Shown piece by piece: positions 22,401 to 34,400 of a stretch of DNA of 64,000 nucleotides. Within the stretch, counting starts at the first letter, position 1. Each line of letters starts with the position of its first letter. The notes beneath the pieces are model-generated. The model saw only the letters and a program-made list of their open reading frames with translations. It did not search any database and was not told the origin of the DNA. The stretch lies in the NCBI GenBank assembly GCA_000727475.1, contig KL647326.1, forward strand, positions 186,001 to 250,000, in the 5' to 3' direction. The position numbers and the translations under genes were made by a program. The DNA is from Sarcocystis neurona (taxonomy: Eukaryota > Apicomplexa > Conoidasida > Eucoccidiorida > Sarcocystidae).

Positions 22401-25400
22401 TGTCCTTCTTCCGCCTTCTTCGTGATGTTCCTCCCTTCTCTTGATTCGTCGAATGTGTGGAGAACGCCCAGGACGTGGAGCAGCCGGTGCTGCTGTGCCG
22501 TTGCTGACGGGGGGTTCTTCCTCTTTCACTTCCTCCGGAGAATTGAGAGGAGTCCACCACCAGTCTTCGTCTCTATTTTCTCTGTTCTCCTCCGCTTTGC
22601 TTCCGCATGCATGATGCGTATAAAGTGCCTTTGTGTAGAACGGTTTCCTTCTCTTCGGTTCTTCCTCTCTTTGTGTTGTTTGTCGTCGTCTGTACATCTA
22701 CACATTATGTGTTTGGGTAGGTGGATGGAAGTGTGTTGGGTTCTCTCGCTTTGTGTCTCCCTTTCTGCGTGTCTCCGTCTATCCGTCTCTGCTGCTCCTC
22801 CCTCCATCTTACGGATTTGTGTACACGTCGGTTTCTGTCTCGTCTCTCTTCCCCCCTCTCTCTCCCCATGGGCGTCTATATGTACACGTTTTATGTGTCT
22901 ATATGCATGGGCATGCATGCATGCATGCGTGTGTGTGTGTGTGTGTGTGTAGAGGCATATATGTCTCTTCTTTCCCCTGTCTCGCTCTCTGTCGCCATAA
23001 ATAAGTATAAATATATGTATGTGCTTTTCATGGCTGTGTATAGATTCCTCCCTCTCTTCCTCTCCCCACATACACATCAATATTACGTAGCTGCTCACAT
23101 AAATTTCTCTTTCTCTCTCTATATAAATATATATATGTATGTATCTATATTTATATGTGGATAGATACATATATATTTATATGTATCTATATTTATATAT
23201 GTGGATAGATACGCACGTACATGTTCTACTTACTCTATCAGTTATATGTGTGTGCGTGCATATATATACATGTATGAATATGTATATGTATAAGGTCGTC
23301 TCAACGTTCACTTACATACACATATGTATGTGTAGATGTTGAGGAGAAAGACGTAGGGCCGCCAAGAGCTCTAGATTTGTTTACAAAAAAAGAAATACTG
23401 CAACAAGAGATGAAAAGGATTGATGAAACTCACCCACACCGAAGAACGACTAGGGAGGCACACGTGGGGGAGTCCGCTGTCATCCCCCAACATGTATATA
23501 TACACACACTTGATATTCCGTCGCGCGTGTGCAGGTTTTTTCTGCATATATACACTTCTGTCTATCTCTCCCTTTCGTTTTTTTTCGCCCTCTCTCTCTA
23601 TATATATACGTGTATGTATATACATATATATACATACATATGTCCCGGTACGGGCGTACATGTGTGTGTGAAGAACGTTGCTGCTCTACTGTTGACGTGC
23701 GTACACGTATGATGTGCTGCAGCGACTTTCCCGCAGTCTCATACACACCGCTGGTCTCGTAATATAGTGTGAAGGTAGAAAGGCGCTTATAAAGAATTTT
23801 CTATACTGATGGAATAACTACTACTGCGTCTATCTCTTTTGTTCTCGAGAAGGAGGAAGAGGAGTAGAAGGGTGTAGCTGTTTATGGCAGCTGCTGCCGC
23901 AATGCCGTGCGATGGCAGCAGTTGCAGCTCTGCATGAACTCTGCTGCTACGAGGACGACGCCTGCTGCTGCTGCTTCCTGGGTCTGTTGCTGCTGCGTAG
24001 GCCCCTGCCTCATCCCTGCAGCAGCAGCAGGTCTGCTTCTCCTTCACTCTTTTCTTCGCCAGTTCGTCCATCTTCCTGAGACTGGCTCTCTCCCCACTTG
24101 CTGTTGCTGCTGCTGCTCTTCCCTTGGTGCTGCTTTTCCTCCTGAAAAGATGTACACCATGCCATGGGGGGGGAAAAGGGTCCTGCTGCCGCTGCTGGCG
24201 TCGCTTCTGCCTCTCCCCTTCGGTGCGACCTGTTCTTTCCTTTTTCTCTCTTGCGCGGGTTTCCTGTGTCCCACCTGGTGCTGCAGCAGACGCGCTGCTG
24301 CTGCTGCCTTTCCGCCAGCTCCTCATCCTTCGAGAAAAACGCTGTGCCGCCTCCTCCCACTTCTCTATCGTGCCGCTCCTTTTCCGTCTCGTTCGATTTG
24401 GTCTTCTCTCTCTTCTTCTTTCGTCTCCTCCTCTTCTGCCTTCTACCTGCTTAGCTGCTGCAGCCTGCGCTTGCTGCGTCTCGCTCCTGGAGTTCTTCCC
24501 GCCGTCCCCTGCTGCTTCTGTCCCTTCCTTCTCGTGTCCCTTTTCTGCTTGTCTCTTTCGTGGCCCTCCGCTGTCGCTTTTCCCCCTTCCATGCGCCGCT
24601 TTCTTCTGTCCCTCCCCCTCTGTGTCTGCTGTCTGTGCTTCCCGTACTTTCTTTGTCTTCGGTTCACACATTCGCCCCTTCCCTCCTTTCTTCCCCCGCG
24701 TCTGTCTTTTTGCCAGTTGCTGTGCGACGCAGACGGGAAGGACCTGGCTCTGCTGCTAAACGGCTTTGCTGCAGCGGGCGTCTTCCGTCATCAGGCACTT
24801 TGCTGCTGCCTGTCCTCCCACGTGGCCGCGTGGGCTGGCAGCAACTCGCCACGCAACTCCGCGATGATTTGTACGCCTGTTTCTTCGAGCAGAGAGAAAA
24901 AGAGGAGGGGTGACATTTGTCTCTTGAGAGAGGAAAAACAGCGTCACAAGGCGAAGAAGAATACATATATCCTTCGTCTAGAAAGAGTGTTCGCAGACAC
25001 CACGGCAGTCGCTGCTAGTAGAGCTCCTTTCTTCGAAGACGTAGACTGGCTGGGGAACTCTCCCTCTACACATTTGTATACACGTGCGTGTGTATGTGTA
25101 AGAGAGAACTTTCCGTCGCTAGCGATAGCGTCAGGAAGAAGTCGAAGCGCGCAGCACCGGAGAAGAAGACGGGGTCGAGGAACGACCAGAGCGAACCCGA
25201 CGAAGACGAAGGAGCAGCAGAGCAGCAAGAAGCCTTCGAAGGAGGCTCCTGCTGCCGGCACACGCACCAGCAGACAACAGAGGGAAGTCAGAAGATTCAG
25301 CAAAAAAGTCAGGGGACAAGAATAGAAGCATGGAGACGAGAAAAGAAAAACAAGTCGTCTCACTGCTGTACAGCTGCTCCTGGTACGACCGGAGGGCGGG

Positions 25401-28400
25401 GGCACGGCCGGGGACAGAGGAGGGGCATTCCGAGGACAGAGGAGAACGTTCGCCGGGACCTCAAAGCCGCAGCATTTCACGCAGCAGCCACGGCCACCTT
25501 GGAAGAGAGAAGAGGGGGGAAAACGAAGAGACGCACAGGAAGAAGTTACCAAAAAAACTTCGAGAGAAATGGACGGGAAACGCGATCTCCAGAGATATGC
25601 TGCACTGCATGTGACACTCAGCCGCGATGAAACTACACGGCTGCTTTTACGGCGATATTACGCCGCCTTCTATTGTTGCTGCTATATTCTCATGACTCTT
25701 CTTCTCGTATTCCTACTTCCATTACTATTAGTACTACTATTACTATTAATACTATTACTAGGAGTATCAATATACTAGTACCACTACTACTACTACCGCT
25801 ACTAGCAGTACGAAGACTCCTACTACAACAACTACTACTACAGCTACTGTACTGTTGCTGTTGTTGTACTGTACCCCTACTACTACTACTACTAATACTA
25901 GGACTACCACTACTAGTACTGCTACTGTAGTATTGTACTACTAATATTGCTGCTACTGGTAGTACTGTTGTCGTCCTACTAGCAGGACAACAAGGACTAC
26001 TATGATATCGTCGGTAGTAGAGCCCTGCTGCTACCTCAATTGCGGTAGTCCCAACACCTCCTACTACCACCTCTTCGACTACTACTACAACAATTATTAC
26101 TACCACGCTACTACACTACTTCTGATATACACACACTTGTACTGCTCCCAGTAGTAGTAGTACTACTACTACCACTACGAGTAGTACTAATAGTACTACG
26201 AATACTAGTACTGCCACTACTACTACTACTAGTGCTATTACCACTAGTACTACAACAACAAGCACTACTACTGCGGTGTACCCGCACGTACTTATTGCTG
26301 TGTTGGGTAGAAGCCTGGTGTGTGGTGACTGCTGCTGGTGTCTCCTGCTGCGCTGAGGACCTTTGCAACTGTTGCGTCAAGGAGGAGGCGGAGGAGCAGC
26401 AGTACTAGAGCAGGTGCAGCAGCAGTGGCCAAGAGACCGCAGCAGAGATCTGTCGGCAAGAAAGGGAAGGAAAGAGAAGAAGAAAGCCGACTTAAGAAGA
26501 AGCGAGGAGAAATAACGATGTGTGACGCTCTTTGGCTGCCGGAGCGTCAAGAAGGGGCTGCAGCACTCGCGCTGGCTGCAGCAGCAGCCACACCAATAGC
26601 AGCAACAGCAGCGACAGCAGCAGCAGCAGCCACAGCAACAGGGACAGCAGCGACAGCAACAGCAGCAGCAGCACCAACAGAAGCAACAGGAGCAACAGAA
26701 GCAACAGGAGGAACAGAAGCAACAGCAGTAACAGCAACAGCAGCAACAGCAACAGCATCAACTCCGAAAGCAGCAACAAGAACAGCAAGATACCAATGCA
26801 CGAACGGAGAAGTGTAGAAAAGAAGCTTCCTTCAAGGCCGATGTAGAGAAGACTGTGAACAGCAGTGCTTCTACCTGCTGCTCTTTGTGCGTAGAGGGGA
26901 GAGCAACAGCGGCGCGTACGGTAATAAGACACGTGAAACAGCAGAAGCGGCAGCAGCACACAGCGAACGCGTGCGTACGCAGCGGCAGCTCTCTCCGACG
27001 AAGACAGAGGTGTAGCAGCAGAGGAGAGAGAGGCTGAAAAAGCAGAAAAGCAGAGAGATAGAAGAAGGAAGACATCCCACCCAGTTTTCTCAGTATTAGC
27101 AGCAGCACCAGAAGCAGCAGACACACGTGCTGGACCTGCAGCAGCCGATAGTGCTGTTCCGTTATTTCGCCGTACTCCTAGGAGATCTTGACCGAATTTT
27201 GGTGTACGTACACCCAACGATGTAGGAAATCTCCGTGAATTCCGTTGTACGTCCACCACCTCTCTTGCAGTCAAACGGACTTGTCGACTCCAGTGTACGT
27301 ACAGTCCAAGTGAATGAGAGCCGTTGAGTCCTGGTGTACGGACACCTCCTCTCGGATGAAGTTGGCCGTTGTCCAGCGGCTGGGTGTTTTTCTTGGGGCC
27401 CCACTTCATTTTGGCAGACTTCTTCGTGTATGTGTTCTGGGGTGTCTCCAGTCCTGTAGAGCGGTGGATCTCCATCAATTCCGATGTACGTACACTTCAC
27501 GGTGGCGCAGGCGCTGCTGCCCGTGACGCCGTTAGTGCTTTCGCTGCTGCCTCCGACGCTCACGCTGCTGCTCCTGCTGCTGCTGTGTTGCGTCACCTGC
27601 TGTTGCTGTGATGCTGCTGCTGTCTCGTCACTGGAAATGCTGCTGTGCCGCTACTGCTGCTTGCTGCTGCTGCTGGTACTCATGCATGTGCTGCCCGTGT
27701 TGCTGTTCCTGCTGCGGTATGCTGGTGTTGCTGCAGTACATGCAATGGCACGTCTGAGGATGACGGACTCTGAGGCCGTTGAAAACAGCTGCCGCGCGCT
27801 GCTGAGAGATCACTCTCTTCTCAACCATATCGACTGCTGCATGGCCAGTACGTGCCCGTACTGCTTCTGCTACTGCTGATATGACTGCTGCTGCTGATGC
27901 TGCTGCTGGTCTTGCTGCCACTGATATCGCTGCTGCTGGTACTGCTGCTGCTGATATTGCTGCCGCTGATACTGCTGCTGCTGATATTCCTGCTGCTGAT
28001 ATTACTGCTGCTGATATTACTGCTGCTGATATTACTGCTGCTGTTGCTGCTGGTGTTACTGCCGCTTGTACTGCTGCTGCTGCTGATATTGCCGCTCCTG
28101 GTACTGCTGCTGCTGGTGCTGCTGCCGTTGATTCGGCTGCTGTTGACACTGCTGCTGTTGATACAGCTGCAGCTGGCACTGCAGCGGCTGATACTGCTGC
28201 GGCTGATACCGCTGCGACTGATACTGCTGCAGCTGATACCGCTGCGGCTGATACAGCTGCGGCTGCTACTCGTGCGGCTGATACTGCTGCTGCTGAGATT
28301 GCACCTGCTGATATCGTTGCTGCTGGTGCTGCGGTGCTGCTGTTGCAGCTGCTGGTATATCTGTTGCTCATAATGCTGTTGCTGATACGGCTGCCGCTGA

Positions 28401-31400
28401 TACTGCTGCTGCGAGTTTTGCTGTGTGTGACACTGCTGCTGGCGATGGTGCGAGTGGTGGTAGCGTTGCTGCTGCTGCGGACGCTCGCTGCGGCCAAGCC
28501 AGCTGCTGAAGCTTGTGTCTATCCTCTCCACTCCCTGCTGCAGTTGTGAACACTGTTGCTGCTCCGGGCGCCGCTCCTTGTTTTGGTGTTGTCGCTAGTA
28601 CTGCTGAAGCTGCTGCTGCTCCTGCTGCTAGGAGTACCCACGGCTGCTACGACGCTGCCACGGCTGTTGCTGCTGCTAGTGCTAGTGCTGTTGAGGTTCC
28701 TGCTGCTGTTGCTGTTGCCTCTGACATTACGTTGCTGCTGCTTCTGACACTGTACTGCTGCTGCTGTGCTGCGGGTGGCACTGCCGCTGCTGCCACTCCG
28801 GTGACACAGCTGCTTTACCTGCAGCCGCCGCTGCTGTTCCAGAGTCTGCCGCAGCCGACCTTCTTCCCCTTTTTGCTGCTGACATGATTTCTACCGCCGC
28901 TGCTGGCACGAGTTCCCCTGCCGTTGCTGCTCGTGATACTGTTGCAACTGCTGCTACTCAGTTGTTTGCAGTGAGCTGATCTGTAGTGGCGCCCCTTTTC
29001 TCTGCGGGCAGGCTACTGCTGTTATTTATGCCGGGTGCGCGTTTACTGCCGCTGCTGCCGCTGCCGTATCCTGCTCCTTCTACTTTCGCGGCTGTTTTCT
29101 GCCGCTGTGCTGGTCCTACAACTGCTGCTGCTGCGGCTCCTGCTGGTGCTGCTGCCGCTCCTGCTGGTGCTGCTGCGGCTCCTGCTGGTGCTGCTGCCGC
29201 TCCTGCTGGTGCTGCTGCGGCTCCCGCTGGTGCTGCTACCGCTCCTGCTGCTGCTGCTGCTCCTGCTGCTGCTCCTGCTGCGGGTGATTTTGCTTCTGTC
29301 TCTGCTGCTTGCCTGCTGCTGCTCCTGCTGCGGGTGATTTTGCTTCTGTCTCTGCTGCTTGCCTGCTGCTGCTCCTGCCGCTGCTCCTGCTTCCGCGTGT
29401 TTTGCTACGGGTAAGAGGGATTGTCGCTGCTGTTGTGCAGGTGCTTCGGGTCGCTGGTCCCGCGCTGCAGTGCTGCTGTTGCTGTTGCGGTCTGAGAATT
29501 TTCTCCCAATGCTGCTGCTGCCGCTGTCGCTGCTTGGTCCACCCCCCCGCCTCGCCCATGACTTCTTGCTGCTGTCTGCCTCCGCTTCTCCCCTCCTGCT
29601 GCGACGCTGCTGTCTTCTGCAATATGCCGCTCATCTGGCTGCTGCGGCTACCTTGCGCTTCTTTGCTGCGGCTATTTTATTCCTGCCTCTTCGCTCTTCT
29701 TCTTCTCGTCCTCCTCGATCTCCTGCTGCTGCCTTCTCGTGCCTGACCGTCGCTGCTTTGCTGCTGCTGCTGCTGCGGGTCTACCCTCTTCTGTTCCTGG
29801 TCCTGGGCGTCCCCCCGTCGTTGTTGCTGCTGTTGCTCCTGCTTCTTGGCACTTCTCTTTTCCTGCTGCTACGGCTTTTCGGCTGGTCTTGTCTATCCCT
29901 GCTGCTGCTCCTGCTCCTGCAGCTCTCCCGCGGCCCCGGCTCTTTCGCTGCTGCGACTTTCCCGTCCCCGCCTTTCCCTTCTCTTTCGCTGCTGGTGCTG
30001 CTGCTTATGTGGCCCTGCCAGAAAATATCCTGCTGTGTCTCTGTTCGTCCGTCTTCTCCTGTCTTGCTGTTTTCTGTCTCTGTCGAGAGCAGCATTTTTG
30101 TGCTGAGTCGACTTTTCTTCTCTTCATTTTTCATCTAGCTGCTCCTCCTTCACCGCCTCCTCCTCGTCGTCTATACTCTGCGCGACTGCCCAAGCTTCTC
30201 TCTTACTCCTGCTGCTGCTGCTGCAACACTCGTTTTCTCTGATGCTGCTGCTGCGGTGTCGTCTTCGCCTTCTGCTCCTGTTTCTTCCGCGCCGTCCAGT
30301 CAACGCGGCAGCACGTCTGCAGCATAAAGACCCCCGCTTCTACAAACTTCTCGGAGACGCTGCTCTCAGGGGTATTCACCTGATGAACGAACATAATCTA
30401 TCGATGCTGCGTAAGTTCTTCTTCTCCTCCCTTCTTCGTCTATTCCTTCTCTTCTTTATCTCTCTTTTTCTTCTCTTTTGAACTCCTCGTAGATGCTGCA
30501 GTCCAAGCCAACTGAGTTGATGAACAAACATCATCTACCGATGCTGCGTAGGTTTCTCTTTTTCTCCTCAATTTCATCTTATTGTCCTCTCTTCTTCTTC
30601 TTCTCCTCGTCCTCCCTTGTTTATCCTTTCTCTTCCTTTCTTGTCGCAGTACAAGGCTCTTCAGGTGATAAACAACCACACGTGTATGGCTGTAGCTACC
30701 GGTGCGCACCTGCGTCTCTCTCTCTGTTGCTATCTGTTCTATTCTGTCACTGTGGTCTGCAGGTTCCTCTCTTTCTTCTCTTCTTAGTCTTTTTGTGTAC
30801 ATTTCTCTGTCTCTGCTGCATAGGCGCCTCTTCTTCTTCTGCCGACCTCCTTTCTTTCCCGCCGTCTTGTCTTCCCTCTCCTCTACCTCTGCTTCTCCTG
30901 TGCTGCCGTATTATTAAGCGTGACGCTGACGCTGCTGTAGCTGCTGAGGATTCTGGTTGCTGCGCAGCGGTAGCTGCTACTGCTGCGCTGCGACAGCGGC
31001 TGCTGCTGTTGCTGCTGTCTGTCCAGCTGCTGCTGCTGTCTGTCCAGCTGCTGCTGTTGCTGTCTGTCCAGCTGCTGCTGTTGCTGTCTGTCCAGCTGCT
31101 GCTGTTGCTGTCTGTCCAGCTGCTGCTGCTGTTGCTGTCTGTCCAGCTGCTGCTGCTGTTGCTGTCTGTCCAGCTGCTGCTGTTGCTGTCTGTCCAGCTG
31201 CTGCTGCTGCTGTCTGTCCAGCTGCTGTTGCTGCTGCTGTCTGTCCAACTGCTGCTGCTGCTGCTGTCTGTCCAACTGCTGCTGCTGCTGCTGTCTGTCC
31301 AACTGCTGCTGCTGCTGTCTGTCCAGCTGCTGCTGTTGCTGCTGTTTGTCTAGCTGCTGTTGCTGCTGCTGTCTGTCCAACTGCTGCTGCTGCTGTCTGT

Positions 31401-34400
31401 CCAGCTGCTGTTGCTGCTGTCTGTCCAGCTGCTGCTGTTGCTGCTGTTTGTCTAGCTGCTGCTGTTGCTGCTGTTTGTCCAGCTGCTGCTGTTGCTGCTG
31501 TCTGTCCAGCTGCTGCTGTTGCTGCTGTCGTCCCAGTGGCGCCGTTGCTGCTGTCGTACGTGGTGATGCCGCGGTAGCTGGTGTCGTCGTCGCTGCTGCT
31601 GCTGTAATACGCACCGCTCTTGTTGCTGCGACCGGACCGCCTGGTGCGTCACTTGTTTCCCCAGTTGCTGGTGCTGCTGTCGTCTCAGCGATCGCCCCAG
31701 CTGCTGCTGTTGGTATCTTTGTTGCTGCTGCGTTTCTGCCTGCCTGCGGGTGGTACTGCCCTCCTATGTGCTGCGGCTGCTTCTCTCGAGTTCGCTGCGC
31801 CGCTCTACGTGTGTGTCTAGCTGCTGCGCCCGCTGCTCCTGTCATGTTTGGTTCTGCTGGCCCCACCCGTACCAGCTGGCTTCTGTGCTGATGCTGCTGC
31901 GACTTCAAGTGGTGATGGTTGTTGTTGTTGTTGTGCTGCTGCTGCTGCTGCTTGGGCCAGCTGCGTTTCCTCTGCTGGAGCAGCAGCCGGTCTTCCTGTC
32001 GTAGAAAATCACGACTCAACGCTGCTGCGTGTGCGTCACGTTCACGGCCATGCATCTATTCTTCACAAGCGCAGACAATCAAGGTGCTCCTGCTGTTGCC
32101 GCAGGTGTAGCTACTGCCGTTGCTGCTGCCGGTGGTGGTGCTTCTGTTAATACTGTCGCAATTACTGCTGTTTCTCTTGTTCCTGCTGCTGCTGCTGTTT
32201 CTCCTGCTGTTGCTCCCGCTGTCGCTGCAGCTGTCGCTGCTGCTGCCNNNNNNNNNNNNNNNNNNNNNNNNNNNNNNNNNNNNNNNNNNNNNNNNNNNNN
32301 NNNNNNNNNNNNNNNNNNNNNNNNNNNNNNNNNNNNNNNNNNNNNNNNNNNNNNNNNNNNNNNNNNNNNNNNNNNNNNNNNNNNNNNNNNNNNNNNNNNN
32401 NNNNNNNNNNNNNNNNNNNNNNNNNNNNNNNNNNNNNNNNNNNNNNNNNNNNNNNNNNNNNNNNNNNNNNNNNNNNNNNNNNNNNNNNNNNNNNNNNNNN
32501 NNNNNNNNNNNNNNNNNNNNNNNNNNNNNNNNNNNNNNNNNNNNNNNNNNNNNNNNNNNNNNNNNNNNNNNNNNNNNNNNNNNNNNNNNNNNNNNNNNNN
32601 NNNNNNNNNNNNNNNNNNNNNNNNNNNNNNNNNNNNNNNNNNNNNNNNNNNNNNNNNNNNNNNNNNNNNNNNNNNNNNNNNNNNNNNNNNNNNNNNNNNN
32701 NNNNNNNNNNNNNNNNNNNNNNNNNNNNNNNNNNNNNNNNNNNNNNNNNNNNNNNNNNNNNNNNNNNNNNNNNNNNNNNNNNNNNNNNNNNNNNNNNNNN
32801 NNNNNNNNNNNNNNNNNNNNNNNNNNNNNNNNNNNNNNNNNNNNNNNNNNNNNNNNNNNNNNNNNNNNNNNNNNNNNNNNNNNNNNNNNNNNNNNNNNNN
32901 NAGCTGCTGTTATTATTGTTGCTGTTGCTGCTGCTGTTCCTGCTGCGGCTCGTTATTGAGTGCCCTGGCTGCTGATGCTGTGACTGTCGTTGTGTTGCTG
33001 TTGCTGCTGCTGTCGCTGAGGCTGCATATCTTCTTTCCTGCTGCTGTTGCTGCTTCTGTCGTACCTCCTGTAGGAAGCCGCTGCTGCTCGTGCTGCTGGT
33101 GCTGCTGATAGCATCTGCAGAGCCCCCGTCTCCTATCATATATGCACATACGTATATATATATATATGTATAGGTACATGCATATGCATGTATATAGACG
33201 CGCAGAGAATAAATATATATATATATATATCATATATATATATATCGGTACGTAGAGGATGGGGAGGTCGTACCTCGTTGTAAACATTTCCCCATGTGTG
33301 AAGATGAATTATATATATGTGTCCGTTTCCCCATATTAATGTATTTATCATGGTATGCATTTATGTATATATATCCGTTATCTATCTGTAGATATACTAC
33401 ATATGTGTATGTGTCAGCTATCTCCGTATATATCTGCAGGTATAGTTTGTACATATATATATATATATATATATACGTATAAGTTGTCTCAGCATCTAGC
33501 TGTTGATATACTCTATATCTGTATGTATGTTATCTCACCATGTGCCTGGCATGTAGATATGATTTACATATATATATATATATGAATATGAGTTACAGCA
33601 TCATGGGTCTGTATAGGTATATATATGTATATTTAATATATATAGATAGATAGGTGATATCTCCTAATGTATACAAAGGAGTTACCTCATCATAGGTATA
33701 TATGTATGTGTTGGAGTTATCTCAGTATGTATATATGTATATATATATAAGTTATCTCAGTATGTAAATATATATATATATGTAAAAGCTATCTCATCGT
33801 GTATATATATAGATAGATAAATACATATATATATATATATGTAGGGCTTATGTCAGTACGCATGTGTATATACATATACATACATATATATATGTATATG
33901 TGTATAACATCTCATCATATGTATATATATACATATATATGTAGAATTTATCTCGTATATATATTTGTAGGAGTTATCTCCCCATATGTATATACATGTG
34001 TAGGGGTTATTTGAGCATGCATATATATACAGGAGTTACCTCACCACATGCATATACATACATATATGCGGGGGTTGTCTCATCGTATACATATATATAT
34101 GTGTAGGCGCGGTACGTCGTTATGTATCTGTATTTATGAGCATCTGCATCTGTCATACACAAGTGAGCACTTACCTGCATGCTTTTGCACTATTCTTTGG
34201 ATATGGGTAGGAAATTCTGTTGCATGCGTTGGGTGGGTGCTGCTGCCCTTCTGCAGTATGGGCGCTTGGCAGGGTTGGCGTGCGACATCAGCAGCTCCTC
34301 GGAGAAGCCGTCGATCAACTTCTGCGCATCGGCCAAGTGTAGGGCAGCATCCTCGGGCGTTTCTTCGCTCGATTCTCCGTCTTCTTCTTCTTCGTCTCTT

